A DNA stretch of 64,000 bases from Amorphochlora amoebiformis (taxonomy: Eukaryota > Cercozoa > Chlorarachniophyceae), in NCBI GenBank assembly GCA_054601695.1, contig BAAHQB010000050.1, positions 620,001 through 684,000 on the forward strand, read 5' to 3'. Shown here one piece after another: positions 15,694-56,110 of this stretch (position 1 is its first letter; the number at the start of each line of letters is the position of its first letter). Position numbers and translations under genes: made by a program. The notes under the pieces are model-generated. The model ran no database searches. It was not told the origin of the DNA and saw nothing but the letters and a program-made list of their open reading frames with translations.

Positions 15694-16586
15694 TGTATGT
15701 ATATTCATTTAGACTGAGGAATATATGAAGTCAATCTCACCTTCCACGAGCATAGTCATACTGGCCAAGCAAGCCGCATTGAAGAAATTTAAAAGTAGTT
15801 TAAGTATTAGTATGTGCATAATGTACGTATATGTAAATATATGTGCAAACATATACGTTTTTATAGTATTAATGTGTTTATTTTGTGTATTTAGATTGTG
15901 TAATATACATATATATATATATATATGTATTTTTACACATATATATATGTACATAATAACATAATATATACATATATAAATATACCATTTGTATTCTTAC
16001 ATGTACACGTTCGATACATACAATTGATAGATATGAATCATAAATATATACATACATATATACATATACATATTACATATAATACATACATACATATACA
16101 TATTATTCTCCCCCAGGGGAACAGAATAATTCGCGCACCCTGGAGACAGCCAGAGATTACCTTGACGCCAAATTATCTCACATAAGCTCCATTTTTTCCG
16201 AAACCGGAGGGGGTGTGAGCCTTAGGGGTTCAGTAATGAAGGTTTCTGAGAATATTCGAGAATTAGTCGAGTTGGGCTATTATTTTCGTCAGGTGTGCTT
16301 GGGATATTGTACATGTGTGTAATGTACATATGTATAAATGTATACATACACACACATATGTATACATACATATATATACACATATGTATTTACATATACA
16401 CATACACATAGGTTTCTTGTATGTATGTATGTACATATACATGTACATACATGTAATATATACATACACACATACACATATACACATATATATATACATA
16501 TATACATAGAGGTAAACACACATTTTGTACTTATGCTTAATATTAATATTACATGTGATAATTATGTAAATATGTACATCTATGTA

Positions 16587-16633
<47 letters not shown>

Positions 16634-17276
16634 TGATTATGTATGTATGCATACAACTACATACACACATAACATACACACACATACATGTACATGTATG
16701 AAATACATGTCACATGTAAATTTACATGCATCATGCTAATACACACATAAAAACAATACGTATATAATGTGATAAACTTTGGTATGTGCATATACTTATC
16801 AATGTATGTACATGTAAGTATACATGTACACACATATACATACATACATACATATATACATACACATACATATAATACATGCCTATACATACACATACAT
16901 ACATATACATACATCTACATACATACACACATATATTCAAATATATTTACACAAATATATATATATACATACATACACACATGTGTGTATTTGTGTATGT
17001 ACGTATACAAATACACATATCTATATTATATATATACATACATACATACACATACATACATGTATGTACACACACATGTACATGGTGTTTAGGGTCCTGT
17101 GATAGGGTTGGCGTTCGAAAGAGACCCAAGAGCTAGATTATTAGCGAGAAGGTATATTTATATATTTTGTATATATATTGTATATATATACATGTATATG
17201 TATGTATTTATACATACACACATACACATACATACATACATACATATACACATACATATACATATGTGTGACAAGT

Positions 17277-17344
<68 letters not shown>

Positions 17345-17643
17345 ATAAACATACATATATATATTATATATATATATATATACATACATACATACATATA
17401 AATATACATACACACACACATGTATCTATATTTATGTAAGATATACATACACACATTATATATATATATATACATATACATACATATACACATACATACA
17501 TATACATATAAATGTATACATGTAAATATATCATACACATAAATATACATACATATAATATAAATATGTATGTACATACACATACATACATACATATCAC
17601 ACATAAATATATATATATACATATATATATATACACATTTATA

Positions 17644-17691
<48 letters not shown>

Positions 17692-17868
17692 ATTTAATGT
17701 TACAATATACCAACAGTTTTATACAATATGTTCATATAAGTCTAAAAGATTTCTTAGAATGTATCAGCATTTATATCAATTAGTATATAACAATACTAAT
17801 AATAATAATATTACTATTATTAGAAGAATATATGTGCGGTTGTGTGGCATGTATATATTTAGGAAATG

Positions 17869-17906
<38 letters not shown>

Positions 17907-18024
17907 AACAGATTCATTCATATGGGCGTAGAAGATTGTTTAGCATGTATAAAGCCACGGGTACATGCGTTTAATACAACTGGGGCTTTTCAGGTGAATA
18001 TATATTGTAGTAAATCTTAGTATA

Positions 18025-18072
<48 letters not shown>

Positions 18073-18153
18073 ATATCTGTGTGCGTAAATTTATATATTT
18101 TTTTATGTAAATGCTTGTAACATGCAAGTAAATATACATTAACATATTTAATA

Positions 18154-18194
<41 letters not shown>

Positions 18195-18218
18195 CATGTG
18201 TATAAATATACATACATA

Positions 18219-18297
<79 letters not shown>

Positions 18298-18377
18298 TAT
18301 TGTATATATGTATGTATTATATGTAAATGTATACTTAAGTATACGTGTAGATATAAATATCTATTTATGTACACATT

Positions 18378-18415
<38 letters not shown>

Positions 18416-18446
18416 ACAATTATATATTCAATATAGTATATGTACG

Positions 18447-18479
<33 letters not shown>

Positions 18480-18937
18480 ATATGTCTATATATGTGTGTA
18501 CGCATATAGGAGCTGCCAGCTTCGAGTCTATAAATGTATACTACACATCATATATATATATATATATACTTAAATATATATATATAGATATAATATGTCC
18601 ATATGAAATATAGGTATGTATATTTAGAATGTATATATATATATATATAATTTGTATATTATATATATATATATATAAGTATAATATATATATATATATA
18701 TATATCATATAGTAAATATATATATGGAGATATCTGTCGGCGTACATATACATATATATATATGTCTATTTATATATATACATATATATATATATATAGG
18801 CCCTACCAGCTTCGAGTCTCGTGTTGCAGAGCGATAGAATTCTCATTGTTGTAAGTGCTTAGAATGAATGCGTATATGTGTGTATAATATATGTGTGTTT
18901 ATAATATGATACATGATGTGTGGATGTGTTTGTTTGC

Positions 18938-18977
<40 letters not shown>

Positions 18978-19042
18978 CACACACACACACATATACATAT
19001 ATATATCTATAGACATAATAAGTATACATATACCTGATCTGC

Positions 19043-19082
<40 letters not shown>

Positions 19083-19166
19083 AATTGTTCACACACGTTA
19101 TATACGTATTATATATAAATATATATAAATATATATATATATATATCTAGATAGATATTTATTCAT

Positions 19167-19223
<57 letters not shown>

Positions 19224-19326
19224 TATATATATAAACACACACACATATATATATATACGAGGGTATGTAAACATTTAGACATAAATTACGTAATACACAT
19301 ATAAGTGTATAAATATATAGTAAATA

Positions 19327-19376
<50 letters not shown>

Positions 19377-19458
19377 TGTATCAAGTAGGACATATTTTCG
19401 TATACATGAACCTATGAAAGTATATACATTTGGAAATTTACATATACATTTATATATA

Positions 19459-19498
<40 letters not shown>

Positions 19499-19714
19499 TA
19501 TATACATATATATACACATTCATATTCTACATATATGTATACACATATATATATATACATACATATATACATTTATATATATAGTGTATACATAATATAC
19601 ACATATATATATATATATAGGATCAATGGGATACGATTATCATTTGGTATGGTTCTCATGTCGCTCAGGTATATAATTATATAGTATTATATACATTATA
19701 CACACATATGTATG

Positions 19715-19754
<40 letters not shown>

Positions 19755-19878
19755 GTACATATATAATATATATATATATATATAATATGTACATATTTTT
19801 GTGTATTACATATGTATGCGTGCGTGAATATATGTAATGTGAACCTCATATTTATTTATATAATATTCATATATGTAC

Positions 19879-19914
<36 letters not shown>

Positions 19915-20031
19915 ATATAAAAGGAACAATATTCGACGCTACGCGCCGCGTGTACTGAGGAAGCTAGGAACCGGTTCATAAATAGAGAAGTATATATATA
20001 TATATATATATACCTATATGCATATATATAT

Positions 20032-20122
<91 letters not shown>

Positions 20123-20199
20123 TAAATAATATATATATATATATATATTTGTACGTGTGTACATACATATTTTATATACATACATATATACACACACAC

Positions 20200-20237
<38 letters not shown>

Positions 20238-20749
20238 ATGTGTGTACATACATATGTTGTATACATATATATATATATATATATTATATGTATGTATATA
20301 TATATATATACATATATATGTATGTATTTTAATATATATATATATATATACAAGTATTTCTAAATACGTATATTAAAATGTAAATATACACATATACATA
20401 GAGCCTCGACACGTACTCCATCTCCATGCATCCTGGAGATCTCCGAGAGATCTTCAGCAGAGCGCTGGCTTCTCTGCCGCATCTCTCCCGGCCACAAGGA
20501 TCGCTTAGAAGACCAGGCTGTCGACTTTCCCGTGAGCACACCTCCAAAGCAATGAAAACTGCTGAGAGAAGAGAAGAGAGATACATAATGATTGGGGAGA
20601 GTGAGTATGACACAGTTCAGTAGATGCGCTTAGAATACATATGTGAACACGTACATAGTTAGAAGTTATGCAAATATCATACTATGTATGAAAAATTTAT
20701 ATATATATATATATATATATATGTATACATGTATCTATCTATCTATACA

Positions 20750-20780
<31 letters not shown>

Positions 20781-20810
20781 GTGTGTGTGTTCATGTATAT
20801 ATTTACATGT

Positions 20811-20861
<51 letters not shown>

Positions 20862-21040
20862 TATGTGCAATCCATAAATATTAATAAGTGAGTAGATATA
20901 AATATGTAATTATGTACATTCGATATGATTAGGAGATAAAGTCCAATGGCGCTAGCGACTTGAAGTCCAGGCTGGGGCGGGGCATGTCCGAGCCATCGCT
21001 TCGGGAGTATCTTCGGAGTTTATTTGCGCAGAAGTCATGA
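8483..21040 (+). CDS. SEC23: SEC23, COPII coat GTPase-activating subunit
   Basis: Predicted exons: 8483-8693, 8846-8975, 9039-9223, 9424-9489, 10621-10758, 10945-11307, 11422-11609, 12656-12793, 13954-14173, 14675-14766, 15713-15803, 16117-16292, 17093-17151, 17912-17993, 18800-18850, 19621-19668, 19924-19989, about 20404-20531, 20933-21040; roughly 845 aa. In the family Sec23 pairs with Sec24 on Sar1-GTP and stimulates GTP hydrolysis during COPII budding from the ER. Visible matches run in Sec23 order: LPLGMLITP, zinc finger C47xxC50...C67xxC70, trunk strand [23 protein letters not shown], the trunk helix before [10 protein letters not shown], beta-sandwich [13 protein letters not shown], helical [14 protein letters not shown], gelsolin-like [15 protein letters not shown] and [12 protein letters not shown], and C-terminal [16 protein letters not shown]. 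An acidic/Ser insert (SDDEDDEG) spans exons 5-6. All junctions keep phase except exon 17/18, which is unresolved. The donor of exon 9 may instead be at 14169. Confidence 0.88.
9530..10190. repeat. TA microsatellite block in SEC23 intron 4
   Basis: Successive TA tracts, with the longest near-pure run at about 9879-9960 and others at 9630-9680 and 10087-10135. They fill most of the 1.1-kb intron between exons 4 and 5. No exon is seen. Confidence 0.9.
18505..18531 (+). pseudogene. Degenerate copy of the 5' edge of SEC23 exon 15
   Basis: The sequence ATATAGG followed by AGCTGCCAGCTTCGAGTCTA matches the acceptor and first 20 or so bases of exon 15 at 18793-18820 (ATATAGG, then CCCTACCAGCTTCGAGTCTC). 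Similarity stops there and TA repeat resumes. It lies in the intron just upstream of the parent exon and still carries an AG acceptor. Confidence 0.75.
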
Positions 21041-21153
21041 GACACTGGCAGTGAATTTGTGTAATTATGCCAAAATCGAACCACTAGAATCAATCTATCA
21101 ATAACTAGATAGTATTATCGCCGTCCTGCACCACCTAGACTACGGTACTACAT

Positions 21154-21202
<49 letters not shown>

Positions 21203-22256
21203 CTGACATATATACTGTGATACATACAAGCACAGATGATAGGCTACATTGATACATAAGTATACATACGCCAATTGGTAGTGTGCGCGAGTCCTGTTAT
21301 TAACACTTGTGGATACTCTGGAGCTACCGGTGATAGTATAATTGTATAATGTAGATTCTGGACACAGATGCTACACTCACTCATGGCAGACTCCAATTTG
21401 AGTTGTTAGTATATGTACATGCTTTTCCGTTTAGAAATCAGAGTACAAGTTATGCAAAAATAGAAATGAACTAATTCTAGTAATTGAATTTCTAGGCTTC
21501 TGCTGATGCGTGGCTGTTAGCACATATGATTAAACTATCATCGCTAAACCCACAGAGTTATGGCGCACATACCTTGAATTGGCGTATGAGCTTTGTACTT
21601 ACATATCTGTACTGAAAGTATCATACAAATGGCATTTATAAAACGAAAAATTAAATATCGCCTGCGCTAACACAGAACGACACCCTATCCCTTTTCCAGC
21701 CCAATTCACAAATTATCCTTGCCATCAGTATATAACAGCCACCCCCCGTCGAAAATTTAAGGTCTGTAGGCCACACATCCACTTTTTATCTCGTTGGGAC
21801 AATCGTATGGTTCTATGATTCCCGTAAGGCCACGGCGGAGAGAGGCCCAAGTTGGCGGGCTGAACGACGCTTTGCATTCTCCATCCCGAAGTATTAACAA
21901 ATATCAAGATATCAGTGGATATCAGGTTGAGATATTAAAAAGGAGTAATATCCCATTAGAGAAACGAATGGCGACAAATTTATGAAAATTTGAATTTTCC
22001 AGCCGAATTATTCGGCTAATATTAAAAATCCCAGGAGAAGCAGTGGACCCGTCACGTTTCCAATGAACGTGGGGCACAGCGTGGTTGAATTTACGCAAAA
22101 TATCTCTTCATCTTCGGTGGGAATCAGATAATTTCACCTTTAATTTCTTGGGTACGGGTTCCGCACCGACCAGATCTTAACTCTTCGCGCGAAGGCCCCG
22201 GGCACCTGGCGTCCTCCCCCGCCCAGACCTCGGAAGCCCGAGAACTAGGCGTCGCA
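21041..22256. other. Spacer between SEC23 and the Sel1/DEP gene
   Basis: About 1.2 kb of mostly unique sequence with one short TA tract (21158-21195). A few CTAG words occur at 21085-21140 and 21470-21500. It should contain the SEC23 terminator and the promoter of the next gene; no clear poly(A) signal or TATA box stands out. Short open frames here have no family features. Confidence 0.5.
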
Positions 22257-24442
22257 ATGATATCCACCACTCCAATTACGTCAACTTCGAGTCTCCAGGA
22301 TTTCGAATCACTCCCTGGAGAAGAAGATTCTTTCAGGAGCGACGGGAAGCCGCAGCGGAAATTTTTCCGTGCACGTTGTCTGATTTTCGGTACACGGTTC
22401 CTGTTGCCCTGCTCTCCAGAAGACACAATGAGGAATCTGCTCAAGACTATCAAGAAACGTGTGCGGAAGTTTCCAGGTTTGTATAGATTTGCTATTTTTC
22501 TTCAGTCGCCTTCACGGTACTTCTCCAGCTCAATGAGAACATGTCCGTAGATAAGGAGAATGTTCTCGACATGTTGCAAGCTTACCACTACTGTATAATG
22601 GAACAGGATACTATAAAGATTCTTACTAACTGATGTGAACGCTGTACTAGGTCTTGGAGACCGAGCTGCGGCGACTTTGGTCTCTCTTCAGGTGCAGCCG
22701 AACCATTGCCCGCCATTCGAAGTCGACCTTGATGATAAGGTAGGCCTACGCATTCTCTAGATTTATTTGCCTCTAAGAGTTTCACCTTCTGACTACTGAC
22801 AGATCGAGCACGTTGTCGACGAGACTGACCTGGTAGTTGGAGTTTCAGTTGCGAGGGGCGATCAAATCGTTGCAGAATCCAAGGGAAATCGTGTCCAACG
22901 CTCTTCTTGCGCTAACGTAAACCATACGCAGTTAGAATCGATCACATTGTCAACTAGCGGTGCTTTTCATATCAGGATGATTCGAAAGTGTTGTTTGAGC
23001 TCGGACTGTCGTACCACACCGGCACCGGAGTTCAGCGCAGCATCAGCAAAGCCATGGAATACTATCGCAGAGCAGCAGCGTATGGATCCACGGACGCTCT
23101 TTGTCACTTGGGACTTATTTTTGAGCTGGGTGATGGGGAGATCGCACCAGACAGGTTGTTATACCATTAGTCGCAGATTTATTTGTTATTGAATCATGTT
23201 TGCTCAGGTTGAGAGCTCGGGAATATTACAAACAGGCTGAAACACGTCTTATGGTCGTCCAAGCCGCTACCATGGATACTGAGGAGGTAGTTTGCTAGAT
23301 GATACCTCCGAAACTCCCTGAAATCTCGAATATTACTTGTTCAACAGGGTTCGATTGGATCCGAATCATCCTTTGAGAAGGAGCCGGTATGTGTTTTTCC
23401 TGGCCTGAACAGAGCCTGTCATTATATTTCAATACATTACAGGAAAAGCCCAAGCCTCGTGTTATTCTCAAGGAGATCAAGCACCTGATACACCTAGGAA
23501 GCAATCGGGAGAACTTTTTCACGTACAGCTCCACCTTCCAAGGTGATTTACCTTCTTCCATAAGACTTATTCTCCATCAGGGTATCGGTTGAGGATTAGG
23601 GTTAGGGTTCGGAAAGGGCCTAGATTGTCCTTTAATTGAGGTCGAGGTCAAGTTTAAATTACGCGAAAGGGTACTCCGAATAAGTAAAATGCACATAAGG
23701 GTTACCCATGATCTGATTGGGATTGGGTCTATCTAGTGCTAGGATTAGAGTTTGGATGGGCTAGGGTAGAGCTTGGCTCAGGATCGGGCTATGCTTTGGT
23801 AAAGTAGTTGTCCGGCAAGGCAAGTCCGGTAGATTTGCTGACTGTAGAGTAACTTTGTACATAACACAGGAGCCCAGCTTGTTAACGCTCTCATCGAATC
23901 TGGTCATGCCATGACTCGGTATGCGGCTACAACAATCGCTCAGTCCCTACTCACGGAAAGCTTAATTTCCTCGGTGTCGCAACGAACTCGGTTCCACGAT
24001 AACACATGTGTGTATCGCTTTGGCCCCTCGCCGACGGCTTCACCTTTCGCTGGGCGTGCAATCCATCGTCAGACACCTTTGGTACCCTTTGACAGTAACC
24101 AGACCTGTCGAGTCATCTCGATTCTGATATCTATACCTCTGAATATTAGCTTTTGAACCTTATTCGACTTTTCCTACGTCGAAGACCCTCGGCCAATCGA
24201 CGAGCACGCCGAAACCGCCGTCGTCGCCTGAACAAACGCCTGGAAGGGAAAATTCGCGACCGATTCTCGAAGGCGGAGATTGAACTGGTAGTTGTATTCG
24301 TGTATAACTAAATAAGCGTTATATATTTATGTGTGAAGATATATTTATATATGTTTTACACTTATACACATATGTATATATAAATATGTATTTGTGAAAT
24401 GTCTAAAAGGTTGCATTTGTGCATGCAATATATGCTATTATA

Positions 24443-24507
<65 letters not shown>

Positions 24508-24585
24508 CAAATATATATATATATATATATTACAAATATATATATATATATATATATATATTACAAACATATATATGTACATATG

Positions 24586-24622
<37 letters not shown>

Positions 24623-24641
24623 TATACATATATATACATAC

Positions 24642-24673
<32 letters not shown>

Positions 24674-24808
24674 CATTATATATATATATATATATAATAT
24701 CACATACACATTTGTTCCTGGATTGAACAGTGCTACACATCTATCTATCCACATTCATTGTACATAGAAGATAGAAGCATCCGCACAAATTTATAATATT
24801 GAAATGTA

Positions 24809-24886
<78 letters not shown>

Positions 24887-25114
24887 TATATATATATATA
24901 TATGTATACATATATATATATATATGTATGTATGTATGTATGTGTATATAATACGTTTGTACACACACCTTAGCACAAAATCTAAACGGTTTAGGTGCGC
25001 CGAAAGACTTTTTGGGGAAAGCAATACTGCACCATCGATGAGGTACTGTATTGTTTAACCTATTTATTTATCTATACATATTATATTTACGTATACACAC
25101 ATAATTAATTTATA

Positions 25115-25166
<52 letters not shown>

Positions 25167-25206
25167 CATATATATATATATTATACATATATAAATATGT
25201 ATATGC

Positions 25207-25249
<43 letters not shown>

Positions 25250-25322
25250 GTATATATACATATATACATATATATATATACATGTATATATGTAAAACTT
25301 TACAACCTGAATAAGAGTATAT

Positions 25323-25354
<32 letters not shown>

Positions 25355-25534
25355 TTCTATATTATATTTTAGGGTTATTGGAGCCGCGCTGAGGCAATGT
25401 ACCGTCGTCAACTTCGCGTCTCTGTCATTGGAGCATATGGTGCTGTGCCTTATTGCATCAAGAACTCAGCCTATCAAACTATGGGCTGCGCGCCCAAGGG
25501 GATCGCGTACCAAACCCTTCCAGTGAGGGTTTAG
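22257..25534 (+). CDS. Sel1-repeat and DEP-domain protein (488 aa, 12 exons)
   Basis: Exons: 22257-22476, 22506-22592, 22651-22739, 22803-22916, 22976-23154, 23208-23286, 23348-23386, 23443-23542, 23870-24081, 24150-24287, 24995-25042, 25373-25534. Phases agree throughout and the reading ends in TAG. Residues about 171-220 match the Sel1 pattern: [55 protein letters not shown] in exon 3 may be part of another unit. Residues about 290-352 match a DEP domain: [38 protein letters not shown]. An Arg-rich stretch ([17 protein letters not shown]) follows, then an unrecognised C-terminus. In known families Sel1 units are protein-interaction scaffolds, and DEP domains recruit signalling proteins to membranes. 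A specific role is unknown. Intron 1 is only 29 nt. The start is the first ATG in frame, but an upstream exon is possible. Confidence 0.72.
23584..23612 (+). repeat. Telomere-like TTAGGG words in intron 8
   Basis: GGTTGAGGATTAGGGTTAGG and related words sit at the start of a TA-free part of the intron before the DEP exon. It is one of several interstitial TTAGGG patches in the window. Confidence 0.7.
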
Positions 25535-26420
25535 GTTGTGGCGTCACTAACTACCAAACACATCATATCTACAGGGGCGAAATGTATATATATTTCCATA
25601 AAAAGGGGGGGGTGAAATGTGAGGTTCTTGTGGAATGTGGAGGTTGAAATGTGAGGTTCGTGTGGAATGTGGAGAACATCCGTCGAGACTCGTCATGTGG
25701 AGTAAATTTGTTATTCCGTGTATCTATTACAGTATCAGTCGTAGTACCATCCGTTGAATATTACCGAAGTGTTTAATCAGTTCTCACCGGGGGTTGCAGC
25801 ACTTGTGGCTGTACAGGGGTTGCCGGCCGGCGGGAATTCTCATCCGACCGTGCTAAATTAAGTTGTAATTGTCCTAAAAGGAATATTAGTTGGCTTTGAA
25901 GTGAAGCTGCGGCGGTTGTACATTCAAAATTAAGTTGTATTTAGCCGCGTACAGTTTGAAAGTTGTTATAATAAGTTTTCAACACAAATTTTTCAATTCA
26001 TATCTATGTTTCTAGATGTTTAAAGCTACGATTTACCGGTACCAAACATAATTTTAAGTTTATATAGTATCTAGAGTATATCTAGATATCTAGTATATAC
26101 TTATTCTAAACTTTCCACGGCTATATGTATCTAGTGTATCTTCAATAGTCTCTAGAGTCATGATACGTCGCTAGTATCTAGACTGATTCTAGAGTCTAGA
26201 GAGTGCGCATACATATACTCATGCAAGTACTACTAGTACTAGAAGGTCAGAGCCCGGTAGCCTCAACACACAATTGTAGACATATACTAGGTAATTCTAT
26301 CATATGAATGTTTCGCTACAACGATAGGTTATTCCAATGAAAGTGAAAGATTCATACTGTGATCAAAGTGTACAACTTATTGATGCCTTGCACTTAGAAC
26401 TTTAATGATTCGTTACTATC
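25535..26420. other. Convergent spacer, TA-free and CTAG/TAG-rich
   Basis: The spacer begins just after the stop of the Sel1/DEP gene. A GAAATGTGAGGTTC-type unit is repeated near 25613 and 25647. From about 26000 to 26290 CTAG and TATCTAG words are dense. No gene is seen. The next annotated gene (CDF) ends at 27352 on the other strand, so this is a tail-to-tail spacer. Confidence 0.65.
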
Positions 26421-26470
26421 GGAATGCCTGAAATTTGGATATACAGATGCGTGTTAATAGTATACGGTAC

Positions 26471-27080
<610 letters not shown>

Positions 27081-27104
27081 GATATTTGTATATATGTACT
27101 ACAA

Positions 27105-27351
27105 CATATGCTTCACTTCAAATATCTCTATATCTCTTTCTCCCCGAATATCTCAATCTGTCCCTTTCTCTGCCCTTTTTTTTTTTCACTCTAAAGAGCT
27201 CTAACTAACGCTTTCTCTCACTCTAAATATCTCTACCTGAAACCCCCCCTCCCCCCCCCCCCTTTCTGTTTTTTGCCTAATTGTCTCATTCTAAATAGCT
27301 CTGGCATGCCTTTCCTTCTCTCTCCCTCCGGTTTAATTCTTTCTGTTCCTC
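27105..27351 (+). repeat. Pyrimidine-rich tract with poly-C and poly-T runs
   Basis: Plus-strand CT-rich sequence with TCTAAATATCTCT-like units, a T run near 27178 and a C run near 27246-27263. It abuts the predicted stop of the CDF gene on the minus strand, where it would read as purine-rich 3' flank. Confidence 0.7.
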
Positions 27352-45622
<18,271 letters not shown>

Positions 45623-46459
45623 ATGCAACACAAAAGCTCGGGAAGATATTTGCCGTCTGACCAAATCCCGTCTCGCGACGCATGTGGGGCTTCGGATGAC
45701 CTAAATGAGAGAAGGAGGGTGAGAGATGAAGGGCAACTCAACAAACTTACCAACCCCTTTATTCTGCCCGACAAAACAAACGTTTCGCAAGAAAAACGTT
45801 GAAGATATATGTGATTGGATACACCGTCTTGAAATAGCGAGGCTTGAGGCGATAAAATCGTATCCTGTTGAGCATTCGTGAAAGAAGGAGTGGCCCGGCT
45901 CCACGGTCAGACCAAACTGTGTGTCACGAGGAGTGACATCTAGTGTAACCGAAAAATTATTTCTTCGAGGACGAAGGGCTGTGTCACATGTTGGCAACGT
46001 ATGACAGTTACGTATCACATGACGAATTACTTTAAGAGAAATCATCTAGAATTCTTCGAAAGAATACCAATCTATTATTAGCTTTTTGATCGGAAAATTG
46101 CGGGACATCCCCAGGACATCTACAGTCATGCATTCGTGACGTTTCCGTGTGTCACTTGCATCACGAAACAAAAGCATTGGTGGCTCGGCTTGCATGCAGG
46201 TTGGCGGTGTTACGTGACAAGCTCCCTCTCTGTTTGTCCCCGGCCCCTCAGAGAGAATATTTGGAAGGGCTTGGGTTGGTACCCACCTCTAAGGAGTTAT
46301 ACTTATGTTTTCTGCGTTGTGAATTAGGCGTGGTCGTAGCGAGGGTGGCAGTGGGTGTTGTGATCGAAAGTTCGATGACGAGGTCTCTCACGTTGGATCA
46401 CACTCCCAACTCTCTCTTGGCAAAGGAGGTCGGGATTTATACCTTAGTACTCGGGGCTA
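45623..46459. promoter_or_regulatory. Bidirectional promoter gap, CDF / TPT transporter
   Basis: About 840 bp between divergent start codons with no TA microsatellite. Part of it may be 5' coding sequence of the CDF gene: an acceptor TTTAG followed by 45700-45554 stays open, and a strong donor (TTG|GTAAGT) lies at 45751. An in-frame TAG lies a few codons before the TPT start at 46460. No TATA box is obvious. Confidence 0.5.
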
Positions 46460-54954
<8,495 letters not shown>

Positions 54955-55795
54955 TATATAAGTAACATATTATATTGTATGTAAGTTTACACAAGTGTAT
55001 ACATATACATACACATAAATATATATATACATATTTATATATAATATAATATCCAAAATCAGATAAAGCATAGCTTTTGCGAAAAAAAAAAAGGGAAAAA
55101 AACCTGGGATGTATGTTCGGAAATGTGCATATGTATGTATTCATGAAAATGTTTATATATAGGTATGTATATATATACACACATATATATATACATCATG
55201 TATAACATGAATTGCATGAATATGTCATCCCCTATGCAGTATGTATGACATAGATATGTCATTCACTGCTCTCCCCCGGGAACTCTAACTCTTCTCCTAG
55301 CTTACACAACTCACTTGTGCCGAAAAAGGGAGAGTGTGAAGAAGGAGCGACATAATTGAAAATGGAGTCGGGTCCCATTAAAATAAAACTATTTTGTTTT
55401 TCTTTCGTTTCCGTTGTCATATGTGGTGTGTATGTCTCAGAGTACATATTCGATTATTCCTGTCATTTCTTAATTTTATTTCTCTTTTCTAAGTGTTAAT
55501 GTTTATTCGAGGGGGTCGATCGTGTTTTTAATTTGCTTAATCCCTGTTTTTTTTTCTGTTCCGGTCGAAGTCCAGGGAGAGAGGAAAAAAGGGGAGGGTA
55601 GAGAGGTCGACCAGATCTAGCATATATATAATATCGCGAATAGATCTAGCAGATATAATATCGCGAATAGATTTTTCCAGCTCGGAGCGCGCAAATCGCT
55701 TGCGATCAAGTTGAAGCACGATCATGGTGGTTCCGATTGAATAAGATTTAGATCTTCTATTCTATATCTTACGTGTATCGAGTATGTGTATACAA

Positions 55796-55856
<61 letters not shown>

Positions 55857-55878
55857 ATATACGTACGTCATAATTATA

Positions 55879-55918
<40 letters not shown>

Positions 55919-55995
55919 ATATAGATATATATTGTATATATGTATGTACGTAAATGAATATACTGATTATATTATATCTAGTACATCTAGTACAT

Positions 55996-56054
<59 letters not shown>

Positions 56055-56065
56055 CTAGTATATAG

Positions 56066-56109
<44 letters not shown>
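54955..56109. other. 3' flank of the TPT gene, mixed spacer
   Basis: The spacer contains an A run (55081-55099), a unique stretch (55255-55760), a 27-bp-type direct repeat around 55622-55672 (TATAATATCGCGAATAGAT twice) and TA tracts (55800-56105). Two short open frames lie here: 55362-55499 on plus, starting MESGPIKIKLFCFSF with a hydrophobic, signal-like stretch, and 55725-55537 on minus, with CCACC before ATG and a repeated RSIRDII motif. Neither has other support. Confidence 0.4.

Positions 56110-56110
<1 letters not shown>

Noticed and set aside
20402-20623. Plus-strand reading [20 protein letters not shown] as SEC23 exon 18
   Set aside because: It keeps phase 0 but lacks Sec23 similarity, whereas the overlapping frame ([19 protein letters not shown]) matches the Sec23 gelsolin/C-terminal segment and joins the true last exon in phase.
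24150-24284. Alternative frame of Sel1/DEP exon 10 ending in TGA ([15 protein letters not shown]...)
   Set aside because: A phase-0 donor at 24081 and the following two exons support the Arg-rich frame continuing to 25534. The other frame would be a plausible shorter C-terminus and is kept only as a second choice.
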